A DNA stretch of 64,000 nt from Corynebacterium heidelbergense (GCF_028609845.1 NZ_CP063191.1:434001-498000); one strand, 5' to 3'; positions 8,685 to 17,783 are shown, counted from the first letter of the stretch. A program made the numbers and translations. Notes: generated from the letters alone by a model not told the origin.

Positions 8685-9798
8685 ACACGACAGCCACACT
8701 TCTGAGCCCACCGGCCCGGCAGCGGACGCGGGCCGCCCCGGAACCTCCGGCGGTGCCTCCTATGCAGCCGCCGGGGTGGACATCGAAGCGGGGGACCGGG
8801 CGGTAGAGCTGTTTGCCCCGCTTGCCAAGGCCGCCACCCGCCCGGAGGTCCGCGGTGGATTGGGCGGGTTCGCCGGGCTTTTCGCGCTTGGTGAATACGA
8901 AAAACCGCTGCTGGCTGCCTCCTCGGACGGGGTAGGGACCAAGCTCGCGGTGGCCCAGGCCATGGATAAGCACGACACTATCGGCCGGGATCTAGTCGCC
9001 ATGTGCGTGGACGACCTGGTGGTCTGCGGGGCTGAACCGCTGTTCCTGCAGGACTATATCGCCATTGGCAAGGTGGTGCCCGAGCACGTCGCGGCGATCG
9101 TCAGCGGTATCGCCGACGGATGCCGCGAGGCGGGGTGCGCGCTGCTCGGCGGGGAGACGGCGGAGCACCCTGGCGCGATGAAACCCGGGGAGTACGATGT
9201 CTCCGCCACCGCCGTGGGAGTGGTGGAGGAAGCCAAGGTCATGGGTCCCGATCGGGTGCGGCCGGGGGATGTGGTCATCGCGATGGCCAGTTCCGGACTG
9301 CACTCCAACGGCTATTCTCTGGCCCGCCACGTGCTGCTGGAACAAGCGGGCATGCCCCTGGACGAACCCGTGCAGGATTTCGGCCGCACCCTCGGGGAAG
9401 AACTACTTGAGCCGACCCGCATCTACGCCAAACACTGCCTGGATCTCGCTAACGAGTGTGCCGTCCACACGTACGCGCACATCACCGGGGGCGGCCTGGC
9501 CAACAACCTGGCCCGGGTGATCCCGGAGGGCCTCGTCGCCGAGCTCAATCGGGGTACATGGACCCCGGGCCCCATCTTCCGGCTTATCGCCCGCACAGGT
9601 CAGGTGGCCCAGGAGGAGATGGAGAAGACCTTCAACATGGGGGTGGGCATGGTCGCGGTCGTCGCCGAGGACGACGCCGAGCGTGCGATGGCCATGCTTA
9701 CTGCGCGGCACGTCTCCGCGTGGCGGCTGGGTCAGGTTCGAACCGCCGGAAGCTCAGAGCCGGGTGCGATTCTCACCGGGGAGCACCCCAGGGCCTAG
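8677..9798 (+). CDS. purM: Phosphoribosylaminoimidazole synthetase (AIR synthase) PurM
   Basis: Cyclises FGAM to AIR with ATP, the step after PurSQL. The 373-residue protein has a 27-residue flexible tail, then SYAAAGVDIEAGDRAVE, the glycine-rich SSDGVGTKL loop, the CVDDLVVCGAEPLFLQDY block and HITGGGLANNL, all family hallmarks. The ATG at 8677 lies inside the end of purF, with GGAGAA nine bases upstream, so longer upstream frames were rejected. A strong hairpin follows at 9902. Confidence 0.96.
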   Translation: MTEHDSHTSEPTGPAADAGRPGTSGGASYAAAGVDIEAGDRAVELFAPLAKAATRPEVRGGLGGFAGLFALGEYEKPLLAASSDGVGTKLAVAQAMDKHDTIGRDLVAMCVDDLVVCGAEPLFLQDYIAIGKVVPEHVAAIVSGIADGCREAGCALLGGETAEHPGAMKPGEYDVSATAVGVVEEAKVMGPDRVRPGDVVIAMASSGLHSNGYSLARHVLLEQAGMPLDEPVQDFGRTLGEELLEPTRIYAKHCLDLANECAVHTYAHITGGGLANNLARVIPEGLVAELNRGTWTPGPIFRLIARTGQVAQEEMEKTFNMGVGMVAVVAEDDAERAMAMLTARHVSAWRLGQVRTAGSSEPGAILTGEHPRA

Positions 9799-9901
9799 TC
9801 GGCGCTTCCAGCCGGTGCCCGACCGGGCACGCTGCGGAGAGGCCCTTCACCGGTATGGGGCGGGGCACCCTCCCCGCAAGGCAAGTGCCGGTTCTAACGC
9901 C

Positions 9902-9945
9902 ACAAGCCCGCTCGCGGATGATTTCCATCATCGCGGCGGGCTTGT
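9902..9945. terminator. Hairpin between purM and the DUF3073 gene
   Basis: Arms ACAAGCCCGC...ATGAT and ATCAT...GCGGGCTTGT pair over about 19 bases with two single-base bulges and a four-base loop. It has no T tract, but its position between two convergent genes fits a bidirectional terminator. Confidence 0.65.
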
Positions 9946-9986
9946 AACGCGGGGATTAGTGATCGGCTCGGGCGCGCCAAGCGTAG

Positions 9987-10163
9987 CTAACGCTTGTCGC
10001 TCCAGTCGTCCCACCCATCCTCGTCGGCATAAGAAGAGTTGCTCTCGCCATCCTCAGAATTGGACAGCTCGCGCTGCAAACGCTCCAGGTCCATTTCTGG
10101 AGTGTTGTACTTCAACTGGCGAGCAACCTTGGCTTGCTTTGCCTTGGCACGGCCGCGACCCAT
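9987..10163 (-). CDS. DUF3073 small protein
   Basis: A 58-residue actinobacterial protein of unknown function, beginning MGRGRAKAKQAKVARQLKYN and ending in an acidic, Trp-containing tail (DEDGWDDWSDKR). The basic start and acidic end are the family layout. I used the ATG at 10163, preceded by GGGGGTCAGG, not the longer frame that begins at 10223. It is convergent with purM across the hairpin. Confidence 0.85.
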   Translation of the reverse strand: MGRGRAKAKQAKVARQLKYNTPEMDLERLQRELSNSEDGESNSSYADEDGWDDWSDKR

Positions 10164-10307
10164 GGCCTGACCCCCTTGGAGTTGGTGTGGCGACTCGGGA
10201 GTTCGGCCGCCAAAGATGTACATATGTGTCTAATTCCTGCCCTACACCATAGCGGGTAGCCGCGCGGAATTCCGAAACGGGCGGCGAAAACATGCGAAGA
10301 AAAGCTG

Positions 10308-11645
10308 CTAACGAGGGGAAATGCCGCGAAGTTTCGCAACGGCCCGCCGTCCGGGCTGCGCGGCGGTGTCTCGGTGGATGTCCGTACTATCCACTGCCAC
10401 ATCGATGCCGTCCGCGACCAAGGGTGGCACTGCCCCAGGATCCGTGGCCAGGCGGTCGATCACTGCCCGCTTCACGAGGGCCAAAGCAATCGGGCCGTAG
10501 GTGGCGTCGTAAACAACAGAACCAATACGACCGACCACCCGATTGGCGGCGCGGACCTCCGCCCCGACGGACGGCAGCCGCTCCTGGGAACCATCCACCT
10601 GCAACTGCACCAATACGCGCGGGGAACGGCCCAGGTTATGAACGCGGGAGACCGTCTCCTGGCCGCGGTAGCACCCTTTGTTGAGGTGCACCGCCGCAGC
10701 GGGGGCGGGTCCCTCCTCCGCCACGGCCTTCTGGGTAGCTCCGGAAAGGGCCCCTGAGCCGAGGAACAGCGGCACCTCGTGGGGAATGGTGCGCGCATCC
10801 AGGTCCGTATCGATCTGCGGTTCGCGGCCGCCAATCCGCAGCGCCTGGTAGGCCATCGCGCCCAGGGGCAGGGCCCCGCGCGTGTCGCTGCCCGGCCGAG
10901 TGAGAGCATCCCACGTGGCCGCGAACTGCTCTCGCGGTGACCACAGATCCAAGACGGGCACCGCGCCGAGGAACCGCAGCGCCCAGAAATCGACCGCCAC
11001 GTCTAACGCCTCTGCGGACCACGCGCGGGCCACCGGAGGCAACTCGGCCAACTTCGCCTCCGAGAGAACCTCTCGAAGGCTTGCCCGCCCCCCGGCTCGC
11101 GGTCCTGGCGCCGTGCCGAGGCAGCCGGCGGGGAACACGGCGCTCAGCGGCGCGGCCTTGAGGGGGTTGACCTCCACCTGGGCCCAGAAGATCATGCGGC
11201 GCAGGTGGTCCGTCAGCTCCTCGGCGCGGGTGGCGGGGGTATCCAAAATCAACCGCAGGCCCTCGGGCCCATCGACCGCCAGGACGCGCAAGTAGTGCTC
11301 CACGTGACCTTGCCCGTCCAGGATGAGAGCCTCGGTGTACTCGCCCTGCCCAATGGCATCCACCTTCTGGGAGATGAGGTTGTTCAACCAAGCACTCGCC
11401 TCCGGCCCAGCCACCTCCAGGGCTCGGCGGTCCCACTGATCCACCAGCCCAATGCGGCCGTTTTCCCATTTGGCCTGCTCTCCCAAGGGATCCCCGTAGT
11501 GCCAAGCCGTGGGGCGCTGGAGGGCCTCGGCATCACCAGACGCTTCGGCGGCAACGGTCCCGTCGAGCGCGCTGGCCCCGGGAACGTGCGCCAGCAGCGG
11601 TGAGGGTGAATCGGCTGGGGGGAAGGCGGGGACGGGGTTAGTCAT
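10308..11645 (-). CDS. YgfZ/GcvT-domain folate-binding protein
   Basis: A 445-residue member of the YgfZ family, tetrahydrofolate-binding proteins that help assemble or repair iron-sulfur enzymes. The diagnostic motif K-G-C-Y-x-G-Q-E is at residues 323-330, followed by TVSRVHNLG. The N-terminal 45 residues are an extra low-complexity tail. It is divergent from pabC with about 95 bases between the two start codons, so the promoters share that gap. Confidence 0.88.
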   Translation of the reverse strand: MTNPVPAFPPADSPSPLLAHVPGASALDGTVAAEASGDAEALQRPTAWHYGDPLGEQAKWENGRIGLVDQWDRRALEVAGPEASAWLNNLISQKVDAIGQGEYTEALILDGQGHVEHYLRVLAVDGPEGLRLILDTPATRAEELTDHLRRMIFWAQVEVNPLKAAPLSAVFPAGCLGTAPGPRAGGRASLREVLSEAKLAELPPVARAWSAEALDVAVDFWALRFLGAVPVLDLWSPREQFAATWDALTRPGSDTRGALPLGAMAYQALRIGGREPQIDTDLDARTIPHEVPLFLGSGALSGATQKAVAEEGPAPAAAVHLNKGCYRGQETVSRVHNLGRSPRVLVQLQVDGSQERLPSVGAEVRAANRVVGRIGSVVYDATYGPIALALVKRAVIDRLATDPGAVPPLVADGIDVAVDSTDIHRDTAAQPGRRAVAKLRGISPR

Positions 11646-11741
11646 CGGGGGTACCTCATTTCTCGCACCACTCTAACGCGAGCCCGGTGGCGGTGTCGGT
11701 GGCACCTTCTTGTGCAGGTGGCATGGCTATGCTGGGGTCCC

Positions 11742-12617
11742 ATGGTGCTTCCCCAGGATGGTTCACAGCGGTTGGTCATTGACGTGCTGGGCGGTGCGGA
11801 GCCGCGCGTTCACGACCCGAATGCTCCGCTGCTGTACGCCGACGACCTCGCTGCCGTGCGGGGTGACGGGATCTTCGAGACCCTCATGCTGCGGCAGGGG
11901 GAAGTTCGCAATGTGCACCGTCACCTCACCCGCTTTCGTAACAGCGCGGCGATGCTCAACCTTCCCGAGCCCGATCTGGAGCGTTGGCAGGCGGCCACGG
12001 ACCTGGCCGCCCGGACCTTCGGGGGTGGCGAGGCTGCGCTGCGCTGGGTCTATTCCCGCGGGCGGGAATCCACTGGTTTGCCCACCGGGTGGCTGACTGT
12101 GGCACCGGTAGGCGACGAGATCATGTCCGCCCGCACTACCGGCGTGAAGGTCATGACCGCTGAACGCGGTTTCCGCCTGGACCTTTCCCAGCGCTCGCCG
12201 TGGGCGCTCATCGGGGCGAAAACGCTGTCCTATGCGGCGAACATGGCGGCCCTACGCGCGGCGAAGGAGAGGGGCCTGGATGACGTCATCTTCCTCTCGG
12301 ACGAGGGCAACGTCCTGGAAGGGCCCACATCCAGCGTCATCGTGGCCGCAGGCGGGACCCTGTATACACCGCCGGTCGATGCGGGGATCCTGCCCGGGAC
12401 TAGCCAGGCTTCTCTGTTTGCGCTGGCCGAGCAGCGGGGTTGGAGTACGCAGCAGAAGGCCATGACGGTGCCGGATCTTCTGAGCGCCGATGGCGTGTGG
12501 CTCGTGTCCAGCGTGCGTATCCAGGCTCGGGTCACCCAACTGGATGGGTGGGACCTGCCGCGGCCGGACTGCGCGGCGGAGGTGGAGCAGATGGCGACGG
12601 AGGCCGTGACCGGCTAA
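11742..12617 (+). CDS. pabC: Aminodeoxychorismate lyase-like class IV aminotransferase
   Basis: PLP enzyme of fold type IV, most likely releasing p-aminobenzoate from aminodeoxychorismate for folate synthesis. Of 291 residues, RGDGIFETLMLRQG lies near 40-53, the PLP lysine is in IGAKTLSYAANM, and DEGNVLEGPTSS precedes the phosphate-cup region. Class IV members are hard to separate (branched-chain or D-amino-acid transaminases look similar), so pabC is the likeliest of several. The ATG at 11742 was preferred over an upstream GTG at 11712. The stop overlaps that of the next, convergent gene. Confidence 0.8.
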   Translation: MVLPQDGSQRLVIDVLGGAEPRVHDPNAPLLYADDLAAVRGDGIFETLMLRQGEVRNVHRHLTRFRNSAAMLNLPEPDLERWQAATDLAARTFGGGEAALRWVYSRGRESTGLPTGWLTVAPVGDEIMSARTTGVKVMTAERGFRLDLSQRSPWALIGAKTLSYAANMAALRAAKERGLDDVIFLSDEGNVLEGPTSSVIVAAGGTLYTPPVDAGILPGTSQASLFALAEQRGWSTQQKAMTVPDLLSADGVWLVSSVRIQARVTQLDGWDLPRPDCAAEVEQMATEAVTG

Positions 12618-13318
12618 CCCATGTGCCGGTAGAGCTCGGCGGACATCCACGGCACCAGTTCGCCGTGGATGAGCCGCTCGTCCACCCATCCGAGGTTGTT
12701 GTTGGGCATCAGCCCATAGAGGCGCTTTCCGGGGCCGAGGTCTGCGGGGCCCGTGGCGGTCACCATGGTGGATGCGCTCTCCAGTTGCCAGGCGCGTTCC
12801 GTCATGGGCTTGCCATACATGATCTCCACGATGCCGTCGGAGTGCGCGATAAGCAGTTCGATCTCGTCCGTCTCGGAGATCCGCCACCATCCGGCCTCCC
12901 GACGATCCGGGCCGGCGGGTTGCCCGTCATCGTCCATGCGCCAGGTGCGGGATTCATAAGCGATGCGGTTTTCCCCGTCGTGCGCGAACGTTAACTGCTG
13001 GCCGAAGGTGAACTCTGGTTCGCCGGGATTGTGGGCCTGCCCCTGTCCGCGCCATACCCCGATGAGGGGCAGTAGCGCGAGCAATCCATCGTGCAGGTTG
13101 GGGCCGTGCCGCAGATTTGCGGTGTCTTCTGGGATGGGTAGATCCCCGAACCCGGGCAGGTTTTTCCCGGCGGTGCTCTTCGATTGCTCGGCGGCAAGGT
13201 TGACTGTGTCGTTGCCACTCAGCGGGGTGGCTGCAGTCTCAGCCGAACCGGGGTTGGCCGATGTCGGCGTGGCCGGTTCCGCGTCGGCTGGGTGGGGGTC
13301 GGGGAGCTCGGAATTCAT
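12614..13318 (-). CDS. Nitrobindin-like heme-binding protein (FABP-type, DUF1794)
   Basis: A 234-residue protein with a disordered 70-residue N-terminus and a ten-strand barrel domain. The barrel starts with LIGVWRGQGQ (the GxWxGxG motif), continues with FTFGQQLTFAHDGENRI and YESRTWRM, and ends with LIHGELVPWMSAELYRH. In characterised relatives a distal His binds heme and the protein reacts with nitric oxide or peroxynitrite. Its stop codon overlaps the convergent pabC stop by three bases. The long N-terminal extension is unusual for the family; a later internal start cannot be excluded. Confidence 0.82.
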   Translation of the reverse strand: MNSELPDPHPADAEPATPTSANPGSAETAATPLSGNDTVNLAAEQSKSTAGKNLPGFGDLPIPEDTANLRHGPNLHDGLLALLPLIGVWRGQGQAHNPGEPEFTFGQQLTFAHDGENRIAYESRTWRMDDDGQPAGPDRREAGWWRISETDEIELLIAHSDGIVEIMYGKPMTERAWQLESASTMVTATGPADLGPGKRLYGLMPNNNLGWVDERLIHGELVPWMSAELYRHMG

Positions 13319-13357
13319 GACATCAACCCTAAACGATGCGCGGATGGGGACGTGACG

Positions 13358-14263
13358 CTAGAGCCCCGGCCGTTCCTCCTGGGAAAGGGGGCGTGTGGGT
13401 GGGGCCAGGTCCAACATGCTGACCTTTGTGTAATACCGCTCCGATTCGACATAGGCGGAGCCGCCGGACACGTAAGCCCGCATGGGGTGACCTCCGTGAA
13501 AGGGAAGGTCCTTGGCCCGGAGTACCAGGCTGAAGCTATCCAAGATCCGTTTGCGGGCGGCGGCGTCCATCTGGTCGGCGCGGACAATAGGCGCATCAGC
13601 GGCTGGAGAGGCGGGGGCGGAGATAACGTTGACTGCGGAGAAGTACACGTCCCCCTGCTTCAGTCGGAGGGTCATCTCCACGGTGGCCGGTTTCGCGTAT
13701 CCGCGGGGGGTTCCTTCGAACAGGGCTTCCGTCTCCCAGCCCCCTCGGGGGGAGATGTCGTCCTTATTCTGGATGAGCAGGTCGTTAACACCCATCTTGG
13801 CACCCAGGGAGACGCCGTCCAGTTGGAGGCGGGTGAACACCTTTCGCGCCGGCGCGTCGGTGAATTCCCCGCTGAGAACTGCCGAGCTGGGCACGGTGAC
13901 GTACTGCGCGGAGGATTGCACGCTGAGCAGCCCGTAACCGGGCACGTTGACGTCCCTAGAGGTGACGGTGATCGCCTGCAGTTCGTGGGTAAAGGCGGAG
14001 GCGAGGTAAGGAAAGCCCGCCATCATCACCTTCGGCGGATTGGGCAGGTTGGAATTGCGATAGATCTGCTCCGAAACATTGTGTTCGGCCCGCGCGGCGA
14101 TGAGGGCGTCTACAATTCCCAGGACGACAACCAGGGTCGCGACGGCGACTATCGATTTCTTCCACCACGCCCACCGGCGGCGTTGCCGGAAACGGCGGGA
14201 GGCCCGGATATGGGTGGGGGCCTCTCGCTGCCCATCGGGCGCGTCGTCGACACGAGTGCTCAT
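13358..14263 (-). CDS. LmeA-like phospholipid-binding protein (DUF2993)
   Basis: A 301-residue membrane-anchored protein. A basic cytoplasmic stretch (RRFRQRRRWAWWKK) precedes one transmembrane helix (SIVAVATLVVVLGIVDALIA, about 37-56), then an extracytoplasmic domain with FPYLASAFTHELQAITVTS and later VEMTLRLKQGDVYFSAVNV. This is the DUF2993/LmeA layout; the mycobacterial protein binds phospholipid and supports lipomannan maturation. Function here is inferred from the family only. It precedes the nitrobindin-like gene by 39 bases and is probably in one operon with it. Confidence 0.8.
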   Translation of the reverse strand: MSTRVDDAPDGQREAPTHIRASRRFRQRRRWAWWKKSIVAVATLVVVLGIVDALIAARAEHNVSEQIYRNSNLPNPPKVMMAGFPYLASAFTHELQAITVTSRDVNVPGYGLLSVQSSAQYVTVPSSAVLSGEFTDAPARKVFTRLQLDGVSLGAKMGVNDLLIQNKDDISPRGGWETEALFEGTPRGYAKPATVEMTLRLKQGDVYFSAVNVISAPASPAADAPIVRADQMDAAARKRILDSFSLVLRAKDLPFHGGHPMRAYVSGGSAYVESERYYTKVSMLDLAPPTRPLSQEERPGL

Positions 14264-14478
14264 CGCTATCAGTTGTACCGCACTGCCTACGGCATGAGTG
14301 CTTTCGCCGTTCGACGGGCGGGGTGGTGCGGCGGGTCGGTTCGCTAGGGCCTCCTGCTTCCCCGCCGCGGTAGACAGCTTGGACTAGTTTGAGGCAGTGC
14401 GCTGGGCCGAACGGGATTGCTTGGCTGTTAAGATACCCCCGACGGCTCTGGCCTACAGCGGGTAGAGGAGGCTCCCCC

Positions 14479-15162
14479 ATGATCATCGCAGTCCTCAGCG
14501 ATGCCTCGGACGTATCGGGTGTACTGCCATCCTTAGCTCTGCTGCCCCACAAGATCGCGCTGCACCCACTGCGCTCCAGCTCTGTTCGGGACATTCACGG
14601 TGCCGACGTAGCCCTAGTAGATGTAACTGGGACAAACCTGCTGGCCGCGCGAGACCTGTGCCGTGGGGTTGCGGCGGCATACCCCGAGCTACCCATCGCC
14701 GTGGCAATAGCAGAGTCCAGCGTGATTGCGCTCGATGGCTCCTGGGTAGTCAACGATTTCCTGCTGCCGGCCGCCAGCCCGGTGGAAGTGGACGCGCGGC
14801 TGCGGCTTCTTCTGCACCGGCAACTGCCGACGGGAAATAACCCGGAGGATAGCCATGTCGCGAGCATTGGCGGGCTAAATATCGACGAGACGACGTACGT
14901 GGCTCGCGTCGACGGAAAGCCGCTGGACCTTACCTACAAGGAGTTCGAGCTCCTGCACTTCCTCGTTCGTAACCCCGGGCGGGTCTACAGCCGGGAACAG
15001 TTACTCCAGGACGTTTGGGGCTATGACTATTTTGGGGGAGCGCGTACGGTGGACGTTCACGTCAGGCGGCTGCGCGCGAAGCTCGGTCGGGAGTATGAAA
15101 AGGTCATCGCGACCGTTCGTAACGTGGGTTATAAGGCCGTAGATCCCGAAGAAATGGAATAG
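14479..15162 (+). CDS. GlnR-like orphan response regulator
   Basis: A 227-residue OmpR-type regulator. The N-terminal receiver-like domain (1-115) keeps an Asp in ALVDVTG but lacks the usual acidic pair and the conserved Lys, so classical phosphorylation is doubtful. The C-terminal winged helix (about 130-222) contains LTYKEFELLHFLVRNPGRVYSREQLLQDVWGYDYFGGARTVDVHV split over helix, turn and wing. The start has GAGGAGG upstream. It sits directly before mshD, as Rv0818 does in M. tuberculosis, where the protein is called GlnR. Because C. glutamicum uses AmtR for nitrogen control, the true regulon here is uncertain. Confidence 0.8.
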   Translation: MIIAVLSDASDVSGVLPSLALLPHKIALHPLRSSSVRDIHGADVALVDVTGTNLLAARDLCRGVAAAYPELPIAVAIAESSVIALDGSWVVNDFLLPAASPVEVDARLRLLLHRQLPTGNNPEDSHVASIGGLNIDETTYVARVDGKPLDLTYKEFELLHFLVRNPGRVYSREQLLQDVWGYDYFGGARTVDVHVRRLRAKLGREYEKVIATVRNVGYKAVDPEEME

Positions 15163-15165
15163 ACC

Positions 15166-16200
15166 ATGCAACCTGCGGAAAGCACCATCAACGTCATTGA
15201 CGAATTGCATAGCAAACAGGAATTATGCGGGGCAGTACTCAGGGTGGTGGGCGCCGCCGAGGAAGCTGACGGGGTTGCTCCGCTCAGCGAGGCATTCCTG
15301 CGCGGCATTCAGGAGGACCTTGGTCACCGGCATCTAGTGGCCGTTGATGCGAACCATCCTCAGGAGGTGTGGGGGGTACTGGCGGTGGACCGGGATTCGG
15401 TGGTGGAACTGGCGGTACTTCCCGAGCATCGCCACGAAGGAGTGGGATCGGCACTGATCGATCGACTCCGACAATTGGACGGAGATCACTGCCCGATTGA
15501 CGTTTGGGCACATGGAGATCTGCCGGCAGCGCGGAAGTTTGTCGGAGCGATGGAGGCCCGGAAAACTCGTGAGTTGTTGAAGATGTCCTTAGAGGTGACC
15601 GCTGGGTCGGGGACCCGAGAGCAGTTGCGGGAACGGGTGACGCAAGCTGAGAAATTCGTTGCGCAAGCCGGCTACCGGGTAATGACTTATCCGGAAGCTG
15701 CCGCGGAGTTTGGGGAAGAGACGGTTGACCGCGAATGGCTGCGGGTGAACAACGAGGCCTTTGCTTGGCATCCCGAGCAGGGGGGATGGGATCTGCCCAG
15801 GTTGGAGCAAGCCCGGGCAGCTCGGTGGTTTGACCCCAACGGCGTGATCTCGCTGTGGAAAGGGGAGGAGCCGCAGTGTCTGGGGTTCCACTGGACCAAG
15901 ATCCCGGAAGGTGCTCAGGAGGGCCAAGAGGGAGGAGAGGACAAGGCGGGGCAGGGCGGCCATGAGGGCGAGGCGGGCCTCAAAGAGGGTGAGGTTTACG
16001 TGGTCTGCCTCGCCGACGCAGCCCGTGGGCAAGGTCTCGGCGGGCCCATCACACTGCTTGGGATGGGCTGGTTGCTGGAGTGCGGTGTAGAGCAGATTAA
16101 CCTGTACGTCGAAGGGGCGAATGCCCCGGCGATAGCCACTTACGAGAAATTGGGTTTTCAAATTACGCACACGGATGTGGTGTATCGAGGCTACCTCTAG
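15166..16200 (+). CDS. mshD: Mycothiol synthase MshD
   Basis: Acetylates Cys-GlcN-Ins with acetyl-CoA, the last step of mycothiol synthesis. The 344 residues form two GNAT domains: 1-140 (VLPEHRHEGVGSALIDRL acetyl-CoA loop) and about 170-344 (VNNEAFAWHPEQGGWD, then ARGQGLGGPITLLGMGWLL). The AWHPEQG segment is characteristic of MshD. It starts three bases after the regulator gene, so the two are co-transcribed. An acidic, Gln/Gly-rich insertion at about residues 248-275 interrupts the second domain and is not typical of the family. Confidence 0.92.
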   Translation: MQPAESTINVIDELHSKQELCGAVLRVVGAAEEADGVAPLSEAFLRGIQEDLGHRHLVAVDANHPQEVWGVLAVDRDSVVELAVLPEHRHEGVGSALIDRLRQLDGDHCPIDVWAHGDLPAARKFVGAMEARKTRELLKMSLEVTAGSGTREQLRERVTQAEKFVAQAGYRVMTYPEAAAEFGEETVDREWLRVNNEAFAWHPEQGGWDLPRLEQARAARWFDPNGVISLWKGEEPQCLGFHWTKIPEGAQEGQEGGEDKAGQGGHEGEAGLKEGEVYVVCLADAARGQGLGGPITLLGMGWLLECGVEQINLYVEGANAPAIATYEKLGFQITHTDVVYRGYL

Positions 16201-16201
16201 G

Positions 16202-16235
16202 ACCGGAAATGGGCAGAGGCGGCCCCTTTTCCGGT
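16202..16235 (+). terminator. Hairpin terminator after mshD
   Basis: Perfect eight-base arms ACCGGAAA (16202-16209) and TTTCCGGT (16228-16235), with additional GGG/CCC pairing inside. A short T run follows at 16238. It starts just after the mshD stop codon. Confidence 0.6.
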
Positions 16236-16322
16236 GGTTTAGGTGCGGGGAGTGGGTTTGCGGCCCTGACTGGCGCGCACAACGCTGCAGACCAGGGCGG
16301 GTTCATAGCCGACCATTTTAAC

Positions 16323-16339
16323 GTTCATCTACTGTTCAC
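16323..16339. promoter_or_regulatory. Candidate Pho box upstream of pstS
   Basis: GTTCAT (16323) and GTTCAC (16334) are direct repeats with an 11-base period; on the minus strand they read GTGAAC/ATGAAC. Tandem TGAAC-like repeats with 11-base spacing are the published pattern for the corynebacterial phosphate-response regulator. It is about 185 bases upstream of the pstS start. Confidence 0.4.
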
Positions 16340-16523
16340 TCTGGTGAGGCGTGCTGTCCATCAAGGAACCCTAGGTTTTTAAGCGTTGCATAAACGTTCC
16401 CTGGCAGCGCCAAGCTTCGTGCGGCCCATGTGAGGATGGGGCGCAGATCCAAAGGGCTGTCGCTTCCGGAAAACGTGAGTGTCACACGATCCACGTTCGT
16501 ATGACTATTCGGAGGAAAAATCC

Positions 16524-17627
16524 GTGAAGATCACCCTCAAGCGCTCCGGCGCAGCCGTCGCTACTTTGCTGGCCGGTTCCATTGCCCTGACCGGCTGCTC
16601 GAACTCTAATGACTCGAGCTCCTCCAACGAGGGCGGAAGCGATCGTCAGCTCGAGCAGGCCAGCGGCGAACTGACCGGCGAGGGCGCAAGTTCCCAGCAG
16701 AACGCGATGGAGAACGTCTTTGGTCCCGCGTTCTCTCAGACCGGTGCTACGTTGGCCTACAATGCCACCGGGTCCGGCGCTGGCCAAACCCAGTTTGTGG
16801 CTGGCCAGGTTGACTTCGCTGGCTCGGACTCTCCATTAAAGGAGGATCAGGTGGAGAAGGCCGCCAAGCGTTGCCAGGGCAATGAGGCATGGCACCTCCC
16901 GATGGTTATCGGCCCGGTCGCTGTGGCCTACCACCTCAACGGTGTAGACAGCTTGAACCTGTCCTCCGCCACAATCGCCAAGATCTTCAAGGGCGAGATC
17001 AAGAAGTGGAATGATCCGGCGATTGCCGCTGAGAACTCCGGTGCTCAGCTGCCCGACAAGGAAATCAAGGTCGTGTACCGCTCTGATGAGTCCGGCACTT
17101 CCGATAACTTCCAGAAGTACCTCAAGGCGTCTGCTCCCGAGGTGTGGGACTCCGAGGGTAAGGCCTTCCCGACGGCCGTAGGTGCCGGCGCTAACGGCTC
17201 CACTGGCGTTGCCGATGAGGCCGCCTCCGCTGACGGTGCCATTACTTACGTTGAGTCCGGCTTCGCCAAGCAGAAGCCCGAGCTGAAGATGGCCAAGATC
17301 GACTTTGGTGCCGGCCCGACCGAGCTCAACAAGGACACTGTCAACAACGCTCTGGCCAAAGCCCAGTTCAAGGGCGACGGCAACAACCTGGTCGTAGACT
17401 CTAAGGCGCTCTACGGCATCAAGGAGAAGGACTCCTACCCGCTGGCCCTGACGACCTACGAAATCGTCTGCTCGAAGGGGTACGACGGTGACAAGGGCAA
17501 GCTGGTGAAGAACATGATGTTCACCATCCTGGACAATCAGAACGACAAGCTCGAAGAGGCCGGCTACATCCCGGTCAAGGGCGAATTCAAGGACAAGCTG
17601 GAGAAGGCCATCGAGGCACTTCAGTAA
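16524..17627 (+). CDS. pstS: Phosphate-binding lipoprotein PstS
   Basis: Periplasm-side phosphate receptor of the Pst ABC importer. The 367-residue precursor has a lipoprotein signal ending LTGC with Cys25 as lipid anchor, then a Ser-rich linker, then the binding fold with GEGASSQQNAMENVF, TGSGAGQTQF, GSDSPL and RSDESGTSDNF phosphate-contact loops. The GTG at 16524 with GGAGGA ten bases upstream was chosen over the ATG at 16479 because it gives a proper signal peptide. It leads the pstSCAB cluster; a hairpin after it probably sets a high PstS to PstC ratio. Confidence 0.95.
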   Translation: MKITLKRSGAAVATLLAGSIALTGCSNSNDSSSSNEGGSDRQLEQASGELTGEGASSQQNAMENVFGPAFSQTGATLAYNATGSGAGQTQFVAGQVDFAGSDSPLKEDQVEKAAKRCQGNEAWHLPMVIGPVAVAYHLNGVDSLNLSSATIAKIFKGEIKKWNDPAIAAENSGAQLPDKEIKVVYRSDESGTSDNFQKYLKASAPEVWDSEGKAFPTAVGAGANGSTGVADEAASADGAITYVESGFAKQKPELKMAKIDFGAGPTELNKDTVNNALAKAQFKGDGNNLVVDSKALYGIKEKDSYPLALTTYEIVCSKGYDGDKGKLVKNMMFTILDNQNDKLEEAGYIPVKGEFKDKLEKAIEALQ

Positions 17628-17697
17628 CGCACACCGTTAGACCAACGGGTATGAAGCCGCGGGCCCGCACCGATGTCGCTAGGGCCTGATTCTGTAG

Positions 17698-17730
17698 CCC
17701 CCGATCGTAATTCAACGCGAACGGGGGTTT
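17698..17730 (+). terminator. Attenuating hairpin between pstS and pstC
   Basis: CCCCCG (17698-17703) pairs with CGGGGG (17722-17727) and is followed by TTT. Partial termination here would explain higher expression of the binding protein than of the permease genes. Confidence 0.6.
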
Positions 17731-17783
17731 CGGTGCGCAATGGCGGCTCGGCACCCACAGACTCTCATTGCGTTATTCACCGT

